In this document: positions 33,605 through 34,790 of the stretch, in pieces | How positions within the stretch are numbered: position 1 is the stretch's first letter | Layout of the letters: each line of letters begins with the position of its first letter | From: Deltaproteobacteria bacterium | GTDB taxonomy: Bacteria > Myxococcota_A > UBA9160 > SMWR01 | NCBI GenBank assembly: GCA_019313605.1 | Contig: JAFDAW010000017.1 | Span: forward strand, 1 to 34,790 | Length of the DNA: 34,790 nt | Direction: 5' to 3' | Notes under the pieces: model-generated | The model's input: only the letters and a program-made list of their open reading frames with translations | Told to the model about the DNA's origin: nothing | The model's database searches: none | Position numbers and translations under genes: made by a program

Positions 33605-34790
33605 GCGGCTTGTCGCTGAGCAGCATCGTTGCGATGCCCTTCATTGCAGCAGTCATCCTGCTGTTCATTCCGGACCGCAACCGCCTTGGAGTGCGCGTGG
33701 TTGCGCTCCTCGGTGCCGGCTATTCGCTGCTCGGCAGCTGTCTGGTCGCACTGCGCTACGACCTCGCCGCAGGCGGCTTCCAGATGGCCGAAACCCACGC
33801 GCTGGTACCCAGCTTCGGGATCGCGTTCCGGTTCGCGGTCGACGGTTGGGGGGTGTCGCTGCTGCTCTTGACCGGCCTGGTCATCGTGGCCGGCGTGCTC
33901 GCGAGCTGGACGCTCGACGATCGCTCGAAGAATTTCTTCATCACGCTTCTGGTCCTGGTAACCGGCGTCTTCGGCGTCTTCGTCTCGCAGGATCTTTTCG
34001 TCTTCTTTCTCTTCTACGAAATTGCCGTCCTGCCCATGTACCTGTTGATCGGCATCTGGGGCAGCAGCCACGCGGTGACCGAGGCCGGCCCCTTCAAGTA
34101 CGTCTGGAGACTCTTCGACATCGGGGGCCGCGAGTACGCGGCGATGAAGCTCACCTTGATGCTGTTGGTGGGTTCGGCGTTCATCATCGCGGTGATGCTC
34201 GCGATGTACCTGGCGACCGGTGCGGGCAGCTTCGATATGCGGATACTCGGCTCATTCGATTACGACCGCTCGCTGCAGATGTGGTGTTTCCCGCTGCTCT
34301 GGCTCGGCTTTGGAGCGCTCGCGGGCGTCTTCCCGTTCCACACCTGGTCCCCGGATGGGCACGCCTCTGCGCCCACCGCGGTATCGATGCTGCACGCGGG
34401 CGTGCTGATGAAACTCGGCGCCTTCGGGATCATGCGCGTCGGATTCATCATGCTGCCCGAGGGTGCCATCGCGTGGGCACCGCTCGTCGGTTGTGTCGCG
34501 GTGGTCAACATCGTCTACGGCGCCCTGGCAGCCATGAGTCAGCGAGATCTGAAATATGTCGTCGCCTACTCATCGGTGAGTCACATGGGCGTCGTGATGC
34601 TCGGCGCAGCGACCCTGACGGTCGAGGGCTGGAACGGAGCCGTCTTTCAGATGTTCGCGCACGGTCTGATGACCGGCCTCTTCTTTGCGCTCGTCGGCCT
34701 CGTCTACGGCCGCTCTCACACCCGCCACATACCGTCCATGGGGGGCTTCGGGCTGCGCATGCCCGCGATTGCGACATTTTTCACGCTCGC
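33601..34790 (+). CDS. nuoM: NADH-quinone oxidoreductase subunit M, 3' partial
   Basis: A frame from GTG 33601 (overlapping the NuoL stop) is open to the window edge: 396 codons of an expected 500 or so. Conserved features: LFYEIAVLPMYLLIGIWG with its key Glu, HTWSPDGHASAPTAVSMLHAG, and the lysine helix QRDLKYVVAYSSVSHMG. It has no stop within the window. Role: antiporter-like proton-pumping subunit. NuoN is expected next, outside the window. Confidence 0.95.
   Translation, partial: MSGLSLSSIVAMPFIAAVILLFIPDRNRLGVRVVALLGAGYSLLGSCLVALRYDLAAGGFQMAETHALVPSFGIAFRFAVDGWGVSLLLLTGLVIVAGVLASWTLDDRSKNFFITLLVLVTGVFGVFVSQDLFVFFLFYEIAVLPMYLLIGIWGSSHAVTEAGPFKYVWRLFDIGGREYAAMKLTLMLLVGSAFIIAVMLAMYLATGAGSFDMRILGSFDYDRSLQMWCFPLLWLGFGALAGVFPFHTWSPDGHASAPTAVSMLHAGVLMKLGAFGIMRVGFIMLPEGAIAWAPLVGCVAVVNIVYGALAAMSQRDLKYVVAYSSVSHMGVVMLGAATLTVEGWNGAVFQMFAHGLMTGLFFALVGLVYGRSHTRHIPSMGGFGLRMPAIATFFTL

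Overview
The window is 34.8 kb of GC-rich bacterial chromosome. It carries dense, overlapping operons typical of a Gram-negative organism: an Mla-type ABC lipid transporter, several lipoproteins and a complex I operon. Gene content (a small stand-alone E2-like acyltransferase, a KshB/PaaE-like reductase, formate-THF ligase, a GntH-like MBL protein) suggests a deltaproteobacterial lineage in the broad sense (Myxococcota/Binatota/Desulfobacterota-like). That placement is inference, since no rRNA gene is present.

Layout. (1) 1-5186: a seven-gene operon joining a partner-switching cassette (GAF-PP2C phosphatase, HATPase anti-sigma-type kinase, STAS protein) to a full Mla/MCE retrograde lipid transport system (MlaE, MlaF, MCE protein, auxiliary lipoprotein). 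(2) 5187-5568: an intergenic block holding two very strong palindromes. (3) 5569-14622: mixed metabolic genes, namely a membrane protein, PPOX flavoprotein, ferredoxin reductase, SDR, 3D-domain protein, ZIP transporter, lysine-rich DNA-binding protein, MORN protein, quinone oxidoreductase, M20 hydrolase and gamma-carbonic anhydrase. Four copies of a short double-hairpin repeat are interspersed. (4) 14620-21176: TetR regulator with a MITE-like insertion upstream, small secreted protein, DnaJ-like and E2-like pair, GNAT, CBS, YhbY and a frameshifted HExxH lipoprotein peptidase. (5) 21192-26232: formate-THF ligase, hydrolase remnant, GT-A glycosyltransferase-like protein, and an MBL-fold protein lying between a tRNA 3' fragment and an intact CAU tRNA. 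(6) 26602-34790: nuoABCDHIJKLM with no nuoEFG, running off the right edge.

The most interesting system is the first operon. Its STAS protein can be read both as MlaB (partner of the MlaF ATPase) and as an RsbV-like phosphoswitch substrate of the two upstream genes, which suggests phosphorylation-controlled lipid transport. The second strong signal is the double-hairpin repeat. All its imperfect base pairs become G-U pairs on the minus strand, and two copies supply the stop codon of the minus-strand gene they follow.

Four genes carry indels relative to their families: a J-domain deletion, a 23-bp tandem duplication, a 1-nt frameshift and a NuoL deletion with frameshift. These may be real decay or assembly errors; reads would decide.
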